From assembly GCF_037975245.1 (NCBI RefSeq), contig NC_092577.1:17627898-17691897 (forward strand): a stretch of DNA of 64,000 nucleotides, in the 5' to 3' direction. Every line of letters begins with the position of its first letter. The first letter of the stretch is position 1. Shown here piece by piece: positions 11,993 to 24,346 of the stretch. The position numbers were made by a program, and so were the translations under genes. Below the pieces are notes generated by a model. It did not search any database. It had not been told where the DNA came from and saw only the letters and a list, made by a program, of their open reading frames with translations. This DNA is from Apostichopus japonicus. Its lineage: Eukaryota; Echinodermata; Holothuroidea; Aspidochirotida; Stichopodidae.

Positions 11993-14900
11993 CTATTGAC
12001 CCAAAAACAGAATTGTCTTTGTCAGTTGGTGCCTCTTTGACGACTTGTTTTCCATGACGAACCGTTCCGTGTATAAACGGCCATGGTGATACAGGAGGGT
12101 TCGCCAAAAAATTTGGCTTATCATGTCTATTAACTGATGTCCATGGTCATCTTCATTTGATATGTCTTGTTCCTGGAAATGTTCTCTAAGATCTGAAAAC
12201 ACTGCGTTACCCACGGTGTTAAAAACTTCTAACTGAACCGATTTCGTCAGTTCATTCGAAGTTTTCAGTGGCGAATTGTGGGATGTTATTGTCCTCCTAC
12301 CATGAAATAAAAAACAAACGATAATTAAATTTGGGCATTCTAGGTTATGAGGGTAAGAATATAATACCGCCAACCCCATTTTCCTATAATAATCCATTAA
12401 GTCCTCCTCCTCAACTGGCAGTCGAACATGTGGGAAGGCTAAAATCCCCCCCCCCCCCCCCACCACACACACATCTTTTTAAAGGATGAAAACCCCTTGT
12501 TTGTTCCTTCTGTGACATGTATCTAACTTTTTTCAATAACAGACCAAATTAAAAACAAGAGCCCAATGGGCACTGTGGTTCCTTGCTGAATGTAATGGAA
12601 CTGGGCCATGAGCATACAACAAAATATTAACTAATGTGAAGTACATAAAAACTACCCAAGCTTCCTACATTGACATATTGTGTTGAAAAGGTTTCAGAGT
12701 TTGACCTCCAGTGACTCCAGATGATCTATGACCTCCGTATTTTTCCCACCATAAGGCATCCACATACTACCATAAGTATGAAATCTATCCGAGCTTCCTA
12801 CCTTGAGATATTGTGCTTACAAGGTTTTCAATGTTTGACTCTCGGTGACCCCAGATGACCTTTATCCTCTACCAAAAACGATAGGATCAACCTACTCACC
12901 ATAACGCATCCACATACCACATATCAAATATGTCCAAGCTTCCTACCTTGAGATATCATGCTAACAACATTTTCAGTTTTTGACCCCTGGTGACCCCAGA
13001 TGACCTTGAACCTCCACCAAAAACAATAGGGCACACCTTCTCACTATGGCGGATCTATATACCAAGTTTAAGTTTAGTCCAACTTTCCCTTGTTGAGTTA
13101 CAGCGTACCCAAGCGAACGTCACAGACAAACACACACCCACACATACACACACACGCCAACCTGACTACATAGGTTCCTTTTGCTAACGCAAGGAACCAA
13201 TAAACTTGCTTCAAAAGTTACATCACATGTGAAATAAGAAAAAAAATCCAGAATGGAGTGGCACACCCGGCCCCCTCCCCTTAGACCCCTCCCTTGGGTT
13301 GGCAGTCTGGAAGTTTTCAGCCCCTCTAGTACTCCACCATACTTCCTAGTACTTCATACTGTACTTCAGAGAGAATACACTTGGGCTATCCCAATTTATG
13401 ATAAGATTTTTAGTTTGTTAGTACTTGAGGAGCAAAACAAGCTCCAGGAAAAAAAACACACACAACAGGAACTGATGATAATACTTACTGCATGAATCAT
13501 GGTAATGGTTGCCATTAGCTTCCAACAGGTTTGTGAACACCTAACAGAACAATGAATAAAACCAACAGTATAAATTGTAAAATTTAATGTATACATGGGT
13601 GCAGATGATGAAGTCCTCAAGGTTTTCTGCTTTGACAGCAAATAGTTTTTGTCAGAGGACCTGCATTTCATTATTCCCGAATATTTGCAGCATGACACCC
13701 CCTCCATGAGTAGTACAGGTATTCAGGGGAGTATTCTTCATCTAGGCAAAATATTTCCATGGTAAAGATGAAAAATGAGCCCCACTGGCTGTGGGTCTGA
13801 TCTGCACCCATGATAATCACAAAAACGTGTGGTTCAATGAAATCAGGCTGTTAAATGAATAAAGTTATTTAATACCAAGTGGCAATACACTAAAATTAAA
13901 CTTGAACATTTTTAATACCTTAGTTATAACACAGAACAGTCTATGATATTTTTAAAGAGTAACAAATAGGGAAGCATGCAATATAACCTCCTTAGTCCCT
14001 CACCCCCACAACCACTGGCAAAGAAGTTCATTACATGTAAGGTTCTGCAGTATATGCAAAAAATAGGAAAGAATGGAATAATTTTGAATTCAAATACTGG
14101 TAAGTTATCCCAAGGGGAACCCACCTAAACACATTGTCTGTTGTTTTAACAATTTTGAAAACATCATCCCGTGCCTTCCTGAGTCCTCCTCTATCTTTCC
14201 TTTTGGTAAAACATGCATGGGTACCATCAGCACAGTAACTGTGATCATTGACTCCATCATGTGCATTTTGGTTGTGCAAAGCAATGCAGCACTTAGTACA
14301 TTTACAGTGTTCCATCACATGTTTACTGACGTAGCCGGCGATATAGTGCAGGATATGATCATGGAATTCTGAGGGTTCGTGGAGCAGATTTGCAAACTTT
14401 TGCATACTTTCATTGACCTTACGAACAGAGGCTGGTTTTCTCTGAATGAACAAGGCATTCTCTGGCTCATCAATAGAGACGTTAGCACTCTTGGATGGCA
14501 TTATGCTGTTTTTTTGAAGTATGGCCCGAAGTGCCCATTTGAATTGAAGACAGTGTGGATTATTATTCCAGCCTCCCCTTCTTCGAATCCGGCTGAAGAA
14601 TGTTTCCAAGTGATCTTGAGACATCTTAAAGGTGCATACATAGTATGCAGGCTGAGAATTAGTGAGAAGATTGTGACATATTTCAGTCACTGACTCGATG
14701 GTCACCATGAAACCAACCCAAGCGGTCTTTCTTCTACATTTAGTCAAGGGTTGTCCAGTGGCATCTTTGAGTTCCCCCAAGTACTCCTTTGTTTCCATCA
14801 ACCATTTTTTTCTGCCAGTAAGGTTGGTCAATCTCATAGGCTGCTTATAGCCTTTGGCATGGGGGCTCCTAGAATTCATGAAATCAAACAATTTGTCCAC

Positions 14901-17900
14901 TATACGAATGAACTCTGTTGTCTTCTCACTGCCAGAAAACTGAGGTAGGTGTAGGTCATCTCTCAAGAAATCAATTGCATCTGCAACAGATGAACTAAGA
15001 GCCTGAACAGCAAGTTTCACATTCATTTTATGTTGCTGCCACAATACGTGTTTTGCCTTCACTTTATTTGCTAAGTTTAAGTTGTCCTTTTGTTGAACTT
15101 CGTGAAGTTTTTCAATGTATGACCACATAATTGGCTTTTCCTGGTGATAAATTGTCCCACATGTTGCAAAGCAATTCCTAATCAATTTTATGAGGTGGCA
15201 AGTATCAAAAATGAAATATACCTTTTCATTTGGATTTGTAGGATGAGGAAAAAAGTGTTTCAATCCCGTTGGGGTAACTGAACAGCCTAACAAAGTGGAA
15301 GTGTTTTGATTGGCATATGATCCATCACATACAACCCCATGGACGACAAGTCCAGCTTCTGTCAAAATGGATATAAGTTGCCGCACGATTTCAGCCTGGA
15401 TGGCACCAGGCAGGTGATCTACCAGATAATAGGCTACAGGGAATTTCCAGTTACTAGTTAGGCCAACTGCCATGAATACAAGGGCCTCTGTAGCAAGACT
15501 GTCACTGTCAGATGGCAGGATATTGCCGCAGTCAACAAACCCACCGTAGTTTCCATTTTTGGGATCATAAACAACTTCTTTCTTGAGAGCCATGGCATCA
15601 AACATTAGTGTACAGTGCTTCTGAAATGGCTCACCTGAAACTTTGTTTTTCAGATGCTCTATCACTTCTGTCTGGAACCCTGGGCTACAGTTCAAAGCAG
15701 CACTCCAATGGCGTATAGTGCGTGGATGAGGTAGATGTAGGTACTGACGCAGGAAGTCATAAGCTTGGGCACGGTAGAAGTGTAGAGTAACAGCAAATTG
15801 TTTTAATTCTTCAGAGTACCGGTGTCCATGTTTGTCAGTATCCTTTGCTTTCAGTTCATTTTCAAATAGAAGGAAGGCACTTTCCCCAAAATTTAACTTC
15901 AACAAGTCCAGCTGTCCCTCGTTGATCAAGCTTTGATCCTTTACTGCTTGAAGTAAATTGCCAATTTTAGCACCTTGTCTTTTCACTTTCTGTTTGACCA
16001 CCCGCAGCTCGTTCCGTGCTTCGTGGAGTTGCTGTTTTGTCTCTTTCAGCTTCTCTTCAACCAAGTTGGGAGATGCACAATAACCATGTTCTTCTAAAAC
16101 ATTGTAAGCCTTTGAGAATGACTCAAGATCTGAGAGACGTAGTTTAGCTGGAGGGAGTCTGGATTTGGGTGGTGGTCTTTTCTTCGTTTGTTTCTGCTTA
16201 TGTCTGGGATGACTGGGAAAAACTGATGGTACAGCACCAGGAAGAAGTTCATGGTAAACAGTAGCCACGTCATCCCTTGGATGCATCCCTGTTAAAACAG
16301 ATAAAATGCCATAAAAATTAATCATTTATTTTGAAAAGGAAAAAACATGTTCATTCATACTTGGTAAAAATCCCCAACTCTTATTGGTTCATTACGGTCA
16401 GGTGACCGTGCGTTATCCTAGGATAACCGCACAGTAAATTTAAAGAACAAATCACCGGCGGATGAATACAATAATACCGTACTATACTACTGTACATGTA
16501 ACCTAACTTTTACTAATACTGCCTTATATTAATACCGTACTAGCCTATACAGATATGGCTAGCCTGCACACTATGGTTTGACACTTCTCACGTCAAGGCT
16601 TGCCAAGACTGATGGATCATATACACTTGTAGTTACGTTACCAACTGTTAATTTTTTGTTGTGTATGAATGAACAGGGTTAATCAACGCTGGACCGTGCA
16701 TTAAATGAGGATAATGCACTCCGGGGGTTAATGCTATCGCTGGATGCACTCGGGCTGCGCCCTCGTGCATTAGCCCCCGATCGTGCATTATCCTCTATTT
16801 AACGCACGGTCCAGCGTTGATTAACCCTTTATTAACTGGTTATAACTATTCTGTACAGAAAATGTGAAATTTGCAACTGATTTAAACTGAAACTGAAATC
16901 GAGTGGATTACAGTCATACTATGTATTTATACCATGTACGGTAGTTTCAAGATGCATGGCCCAGTGAAAGGGGGGGGGGGTAGGCGGTTCACTATCTGAC
17001 GTTACCAAGTCGGTGAACTGTTATATTTTTTAGGGAAAATTGCCCGATCATGTTATATATGATATAGCCTAAGCAAAAGCTTTAAAGAATTCCACTCTTT
17101 TGGGGGAATATAAGTCATTCTCAAATTGACATAGGGTGGTTTTTATTAAAACCAACTAGACCGGTTTCTGTTCTTCGCTCTGTAGGCAGAACATCATCAG
17201 TAGTACGGAAGCCTTTATGTACTATAGTACTAAGGCGGGGATTGTCATGTTTTATAATGCAGCTATAAGCGCATACAGTAAAGTAACGTCGTACCCTCCT
17301 GTTTCGTCCGACTCTGCAGTAAAACTTGATTACACAAGTAAATCTTTAAGATTTAGTGTCCTGTGATAGGCAAAGACACTTCTTTAGTGTCCAGCGCTGG
17401 CTGGTCCCTGATGTGGCCCCATAAGTAGAAAGCTGTAATTAACCAATTACCTCTCACATAGTCCTCCTTCTGAAAATGTTCACTGCAGATCACATGATGT
17501 GTAGTTGGCTCAAAGAAATCCCGGCTAATATTTGCTAGCCACTTATTTAGAAGTGCTGCATTGCACAGAGGTAACCTAGTGAAAAGAAACAGATATTTTA
17601 TAGTTTTAATTCATTGCTTCCTTTTTATAATTTTTACTCAAACTGATGAAAAATATGGGAAAGTAAGCCTTCTTTTATGTACAAAATTAATATTTTGCAC
17701 TTTAACTTTTGAGATTAAAGCTAGACTAGGCCTTTAAATGGCCAAGACCTATGTTTGGTTTGCTATTTTGTTCACTGGTGATTAAATCATTTATAGTTTC
17801 CAGTAAAGTGGATTTTTACAGTAATCAATTTTCTTTGATGATCACAGCTGACTTCCATTCCATGCAACTGCATTTTAACTTGTCACCATACAATAAGGGT

Positions 17901-18706
17901 AGGCTAGGCTAAATGTCATTTTAAACATGACATAACATAACAGAACAATATAACATAACTGGTTAATGGGCAAATTAGGGGCACTAACAGCCCCTTAAAT
18001 TGCCCTACAGTCCAGACACCCCCCCCCCCAAATAAATAAAACCAATCAAAAAACTGATCAGGGCCTCTTAAAAAAGTTAAACAATCACACTTTTCCTCAG
18101 TCAACAAGAAACTTGTCTATGTCAAACTGTCATGATTATTAATATTATGATCATTAACGTTAGACCTAGCCTATGCCTATTGTTAGGCCTCGACAAGTCC
18201 GACAACATAGCCTTTGCGATGTTTCCTGGAGCATGATGTCTGCAGTAGACACTTCATTTCATACTGTTTCATTCCTTATTTATTTGGACTGGTCGAGTTT
18301 CAAAATAAAGTTCCCAAGTATAAAAAAGGCACGTTACTTTAGGCTGCTTTCATTTGAACTTTGCAGTATCATTAAATGAGGTATATTTGTTTTATTAAGA
18401 CTACAGGCCTAGTAGTAAATACTAACTAGTATTCTAAGCTAGGCTGGCAAATGTGTAGCTACCTATCACCTATAGCTACAGTTCGCGCGCAATGGCAAAT
18501 ACTAACGCTAGGCCTTGCCTACCACTAACGTTAGGATAACAACCCTACAACCCTATGTGGGAACTCATTGACAGAAATTGGTTGTTTTTTCAACTTAACA
18601 AGGATTCACATACGACAAAATCTTAATATTCTTACCTATGAAAAGAGATACCACTCCCTTTCCGTCTTCGGTTGGTGCAACCGAATGCAATGCAGGATTC
18701 TGGCAT
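11993..18706 (-). CDS. THAP-domain P-element transposase
   Basis: This enzyme would cut and re-insert the surrounding element; P transposases are GTP-dependent, RNase H-fold nucleases with an N-terminal THAP DNA-binding zinc finger. Exon 1 (18,706-18,636) gives MPESCIAFGCTNRRRKGSGI. Exon 2 (17,575-17,451) completes the THAP fold with NKWLANISRDF and ICSEHF. Exon 3 (16,288-14,125 or to a stop at 14,031) begins after TTTTAACAG and holds a coiled coil (about EEKLKETKQQLHEARNELRV), then the catalytic region with MFDAMALKKE, VVCDGSYANQNT and FDTCHLIKLIRN. The three exons join in phase (71, 125, 2,164 bp). A likely last exon (12,296-11,993) ends KSSKRHQLTKTILFLGQ, like the family C-terminus. One or more small exons between 14.1 and 12.3 kb are unresolved. 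Confidence 0.88.
12446..12478. repeat. Poly-C and CA simple repeat
   Basis: A run of about 14 C is followed by ACCACACACACA, inside the P element. Confidence 0.8.
12575..13205 (-). repeat. Tandem-repeat element with GGTTCCTTGC inverted ends
   Basis: The ends are GGTTCCTTGC (near 12,580) and GCAAGGAACC (near 13,190). Inside are about three and a half copies of a roughly 140-bp unit containing GACCCC(T/A)GGTGACCCCAGATG and CTTCCTACCTTGAGATAT, plus a CA-rich tract. The same family in opposite orientation lies at 32,935-33,420 and 33,855-33,990. It sits in the P element, downstream of the long transposase exon. No target duplication was seen. Confidence 0.65.
16675..16829. repeat. Foldback (hairpin) repeat
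   Basis: Two arms of about 60 bp (16,675-16,734 and 16,768-16,829) are near-perfect reverse complements: GGGTTAATCAACGCTGGACC at one end, GGTCCAGCGTTGATTAACCC at the other. The loop is about 33 bp. It lies in the intron between exons 2 and 3 of the P transposase and looks like a small foldback MITE. Confidence 0.8.
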
Positions 18707-18872
18707 GTTTCTCAAAAGAGGTTCCAGTACATTATGCGTGTAGCGATTGCGCTGTGAGCAGACGACAATCAAGTTTTTGCCCGGAATGGTTAGGCTTAGG
18801 ATAGCTCCATGCAATCACAGCTAGTTCGGGGAGTCCGCCCTCTAGTTTATTATTAAGCTCTATGACCGAGAA

Positions 18873-18957
18873 ACGCTTACCTTTACTTGACAGAAGTCGT
18901 GGGTCGTGGGGATTTTAGTAACAACCATATAAGCATTTCTAAAACCCCCTCGACCCA
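18873..18957 (+). repeat. MULE left inverted repeat, inner part
   Basis: This continues the left MULE end after the P element. ACGCTTACCTTTACTTGACA is followed by a second GTCGTGGGTCGTGGGG subunit. It matches the inner half of the right inverted repeat near 32,275-32,380. Confidence 0.85.
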
Positions 18958-21900
18958 TGGGTGTACCGACAAACGTTAAATTTCTATTGACCGAAGTCAC
19001 TTATTTTACTTATTTTGTATTACTTCTACTTATATTTAATTTTTATTTTGTGAATCTTTTTTTCTTGGATTTTCATCACCCTCTCCAATAGATTTCTGGA
19101 GAATAATATAGAAATCCCCACACCTTAATTTTTGTATGTTTTTCTACTAGAAATTTTTGTCAACATTGAAAAGAGCTTTACTTAATTTGTTAAAGTCGAT
19201 TTGGCCTGTAATATCTCCGAAATGTGTAACTGTAAGATAATGACTAGAACATTAGGTGTATGTTGACATGAAAACAAGCTTAATTAGACTTCAAGCAAAA
19301 AAAGATATAAATCGTATAGAAAAACGATTTTACACAAAATTTTCATAGATGAAACATGTGGAACCAATAACTATGGTGAAACGTACTAATAATCGGTTTC
19401 GCATATCGGTAGCGCAATGGATTTTACCGATGCCGATTATTTACCGATAGTATGATAATCGGCCAGATGCCGATTATCGGTCGAACACTACAAATTGCCT
19501 ATACATATTGCATAATATTACACTTAGGAGCTTTCTAAAATAAAAAAAAAATAAAAAATAGGCCGACTATTGCTGGGAAATGAAGTAAATATATTGCACC
19601 ATTTTACATTTAGGCGTTCTGTTATGGCAGGCGGCATTTCCCCTTGGATCCCTCTCACAGCCTTTACTTTCATATATCAACTCATGCACCTGCCTAAATA
19701 TTAAGCAGTTCAGAGTTTGCCAAGGATATCATCAGTTTCCTTTTACGGCACCTGTGAGAGGCCCGCCCAGCCCGGCATTGGTCACAATACATGTCGCCCC
19801 GCCCCCCTCCCACATAAGAAAATCCCTGCATATGCGCCTGTTTAAAGTAGAACGATAATGACAAAAATCCTTCTATTTCTTACACACAATGTACTTTACA
19901 TGCTATCAAATAACATTTTTTTTTAATTGTTCAAATAGGACATCGGGAAGATATAAACACATTTAAATTAAAAGACTGATTTTGGGCCTCCGTAATTAAA
20001 TTTAGGAATTTGCAAACACTGCTATGACCTTGAACAGAACTCAGTGAATGATGTCAGTGAATGACATCATGTTGATGATCATTTGATTGAAGTGCCACTG
20101 TTCTGTTAGTCGTAATTCCCTAGTATAAGCAGCCTAGTGTACCTTTCTAAAATAAAGCTATTTTCCCCATATATATTTGTTGTACTGCCGAAAGAACGAC
20201 CACGGTAACGCTTTCGAATTGGTACTCTGGTCTTGGTCATTTCTCACAGGCTATGTAATGTATTTTGTGAGATTTGCTTTGGAAAAGAGATGAAGCCAAT
20301 CAGGTTTGCCATATGAACCCTTTCCTCAAAAATGTTTATTCAAGCCTCCCCCCCCCCTCCCGCAGTGAAAAATGACTTGGTCTTAGATTGGATTTTACAG
20401 TGCGCTAAGGAAGCCGTGTACAATTCAGTGGACAGGCACATTCGGGATAGACATACACAGACTCTGAGGCATGTGTTAACGCGAGAGAAGAGTATTACAA
20501 ACGTATGGCCAAGAATACTATTCTGTACGAAGCTATGCGTAATTTCATGACCGCATAACTGTTATTGTAGTTTGACTCAGGATACAATGGACTACATGAC
20601 AAACAGATAATTAATGTCGTTATGAATTACGGTGTTTGCAACCGATTTGGTTTGTAAAGTACCTTAGTTTGAGTTTTATTGAGAGCTTTTGGCCTTGCCT
20701 CTTTTCACATGATAAAATCTACATTTGGGCCCCCTGTTTGAAGGCACCTAGACTACATACACGCACAGGGTGTGACACTGCAGCCACACGTAACCTCGAA
20801 TCCTGGTCATAAACGGATATAACATGCACATCAAAACCTTTGTCTCTTTTCACATGATTGAAAATTCTGGGTTTCCGGTCCAGGCCAAGTGCAGTGCAAC
20901 ACAGTAAACTGATCTCACTGCACCGTGACGATGCCAGTCATCATCATGACGTCACAGGTCGATTTAGATCACATGATCACGATACCTCTTTTCGCAAAAT
21001 GCTCATATTATTAACAAGAAAATGAAAAGTTTAGGCCCTATTTTACAACACTTCTCGACATCGGATTGACTTCATGCTTTCGGATTTGTAAACAGGAAAT
21101 CCTTTCGAGCATTTAAGAAGAAAATTTTATCTTTTCTTGCGATGCTGACATGTTATTTTCGTTCTACTTTAAGAAATGCAAAATGTTGTCAGTGAAATAT
21201 AATAAGCATTCGTAGATTGTTTTTCTTTGACCTGTCTATATTTGTGCGGCGTCAACCCTTTGATCTTCTGCAGCATGAACGCGCAATGCACATTACTACG
21301 TCATAGTTCTACTGTATCACTGTACAACAAAAGGCCTCGTTGTACGGACATAACCTGATGTATACGGACAAGAAGCTGTAACAGCACATTTTCATCAAGT
21401 GTTAGTAGACGTAACAGCTGCAACTCACCGAAATGTAAGTAAACTCATGAAAATATGCTTGGTAATAGGCCTAAATTGATTTATAACGTGCTTTCACCTA
21501 CATATATGCCCACTGTGTATTGCTGTATCAAAGGAAAGTCAGACGTATTCCTCGTTTCGTCGGTTTCAGAATAGTTTACAATACTAGCATAAGTAGAAGA
21601 GTATCGTTTGGCTAGTGATGGGCAATATGCGTCTGGTTCACCCATCATGCTCTGCGAGGCCACGCATGTTTTGATTCCAGATACGATTATGTATGAAACT
21701 AGACCGTCAGGGTAATACTTCAATCATTAAACAACGCAAAGAAGACATGCAAATTTAAGTTAAAATTAACTTAGGAAATATGTTACACTGTCAACGGTAT
21801 ACCTAAATACCTATAGGCTATAAATTTAATTCATAAAGTAGGTTTATTGGAGTTCAGAGTTCAGAACAACTGGCCAGACACTTTACTTTATTTACGGTTA

Positions 21901-24300
21901 ATATTTTTGTAGAGGGGGTGGGGGATCGAGGGGGGCGGCCCAGAAATCATAATGTAAAAGCAATATGGCCTCTCATTTCGGACCATATCCTGAATAACAT
22001 CCATATATGATTGGCATTTTGAAGTAAATTTATTCACTTAAAACACACCTAATTAATTTACTATTAATTGTGATGACGGTAGTTCATGACCAGCATAAAG
22101 AGCGGTATACTTAAAGATCAGTACAGCGAATCAGTCAAGGTGATCATAAAGTATCACGCCACAAGCCTACCGTGTGCAGGGGTGTGTCACTAACACGTTC
22201 CTGCACTGTGCAAATATAACATGCTGGATAAGCTCCGCCGTATAGGCCTACAGACTATTACTTTAGCAGCACTGCTCCCCAATAGGGTAGCATACGCCCA
22301 ATAAAAGCCCCATTGACTTACACACTAAATCACAAAAGTAATGTGGTCTCTAAGTCTAGATAGAAGTTTTCACTAGCTTAACGCTACCCATCACCGGATA
22401 GCTGACAAGTTGGCCTTTCATGGCACCATCAATTTTCCGTACCATGACCGTGACATTTTTTGGCTATCCGAGCCGGAAGTTTTCGTCACTTGTAAACAAA
22501 CCTCTTCACTCAGTGGTAAACAAATGTCCTACGCTGCTCCTGGGAGGCTTAAAGGGGTCTAAAATTGCCTCAATTGACCCAATTTTCTCACCTCATGTAC
22601 TTCCATTCATGCTCTTCAACATGCAAGCCACAAAAAAATAGATTATGATTGATAACAGGTCACAAAAGATGTTTTCCTGCTGCTTTTTGGCACTTTTCCT
22701 GAGCTAGGAGAACAATCGAGCGGATTGATATAGACTCTAATAGGAGTATGCCACCATAGGGTGTGTCGGTATAAGCAAAAACGGTATATCCGCTAACGCT
22801 AACGTATACCGGGAATTTCGCGGAACCGCTAATTACACCTATGGACACTAGCCTATCCTACAAATGTATTTGCGGTTTTATAACGACTTTCCCATCTATT
22901 TTTTTTTAGCAACATATTTAAAGATATGATTAAAAAGAAAAGGAAGTACGAAAAATAGTGTTGTTTATGTGCCTTTCATTTCAAGGCGACCGTACAGTTC
23001 AGTACACTCCACTACGGGGCCCAGTGGCAGTAGAGTGGCATATAATCGGGTATGGGAATTGATCTAAAGCGCGGGAAAATATAAAATATGGAAGCCTCCT
23101 CGAATCTTACAAAAATACTTACTTGTGAGATATCATATGATGATCTTTCATAACTCATTAATTAAGTACAGAAACACTGAATTTTCATATCCTTTAAGTA
23201 TTTGCGTAGAACCGGTATCAGAACAGGTATGAATATACGAAATGCGCAGAATCGGCATCAGAACAGCTTGGTATGAATACACGTAATGCGCAGAATCGGT
23301 ATCCGAACAGGTATGAATATACGAAATGCGCAGAATTGGCATCAGAACAGCTTGCTATGAATACACGTAATGCGCAGAATCGGTATCTGAACAGGTATGA
23401 ATATAAGTAATGCCCAGAATAGGTATAAGAACGACAAACCAGGTAAAGTTGTAATGTACTACGAGGGTTGAGCGCAGAATCGGTATTCATATTGTAGAAG
23501 ACAGTGCTACTACAACTAACAAAAAGAGCTATGAGTATACGTATTGGCATTGCGCAAAATCGGTTTCTTCCCAAAATAACTTCTTAGAGCATTTGACAAA
23601 CTACATGCGTGGAAAGCAATTTGTGAGAACTATCTGGCGGGAAACTGTACTTCCCATTACGGTAGAACTATGCTGAAGTTTTAAAACAATTAGCAGTAGT
23701 AAAGTGTGGGTATTACTATACAACGTGACTGGGGAATGACTTTAATTTGTCAAGTAGCGGTCTGTAAAAAAAAATTGGGGGTTCCTTTTTTGGAAATGGT
23801 ATTCTCAAATGTAAAGAGAGTGACATCTTAGAACCGCAAAAGCTCCGTGGCATTGTGACAGTAATGAGATAGAGACCAGATTATCCCATCAATTAGTTTA
23901 GTATGGACTGATTTAAAACTTAGATGAAACTTCGCCGATCGCTCTGACAGTAGGTACAGACAGCTGTGCATGGAAAAATGTCTGTATTTTACTGGCGTGT
24001 CTTAGATTTACTTCAAGCACTTTTTACCAACACGTGTCTCTGTTTGTTCGACCGCATTACATCGCTAACTGAAACTGCAGATTCCTTGCTAGACAAAAAT
24101 GCGTACATCTCGATTTCCACAAAATGCTTTAGAACATCCGTTTTAAACAAATATTTCTAATGAATAATTAACAAACAGTTATACAATGTAATAAATAGTT
24201 ATACAAAACAGCCAGTATAACAAGTAGTTGTAGAAATACTTAAAACAAGTGCCTTCCTTGACTCCTCAATATGCTAAGAGTTATGGTTATTGGAGATCTA
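18958..24300. other. MULE interior without clear genes
   Basis: No convincing coding region is seen in over 5 kb. There is an ATCGG-rich fragment at 19,385-19,495, a possible 5' UTR exon ending GAAAT/GTAAGT near 21,434, a tandem repeat at 23,208-23,440, and several AT-rich stretches. It may hold the promoter and 5' leader of the kinase-transposase gene. Confidence 0.45.
23208..23440. repeat. Tandem repeat, about 40-bp units in a two-unit order
   Basis: Units alternate between two forms around ATGCGCAGAATCGGTATC and GGTATGAATATACG, or GCTTGGTATGAATACACG, giving a higher-order period of about 80 bp. About five to six units are visible. They give short repeating peptides on the minus strand but no gene signals. 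Confidence 0.75.
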
Positions 24301-24346
24301 CATTTTGCTATGACCATTATCATTTCTTTCATTAGTTACAGTTGAA

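Larger units (their letters stand above)
10866..18864 (-). mobile_element. Intact P element (THAP9-like), 7,999 bp
   Basis: Perfect 34-bp terminal inverted repeats lie at 10,866-10,899 and 18,831-18,864. Both start with CATAGAGCTTAATAATAAAC read inward. Known P elements also have about 31-bp inverted repeats starting with CA. The 8-bp target duplication ACCGAGAA lies at 10,858-10,865 and 18,865-18,872. A THAP-domain transposase is encoded inside on the minus strand. Perfect inverted repeats, an exact duplication and a long unbroken transposase exon suggest recent insertion. Confidence 0.93.

Noticed and set aside
13489-13540. 52-bp exon of the P transposase with FTNLLEANGNHYHDS
   Set aside because: Splice signals are good, but the phase does not fit both neighbours, so it was not included as a firm exon.
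23208-23440. CRISPR-like repeat array
   Set aside because: Units are contiguous and diverged, without unique spacers, in a eukaryotic context.
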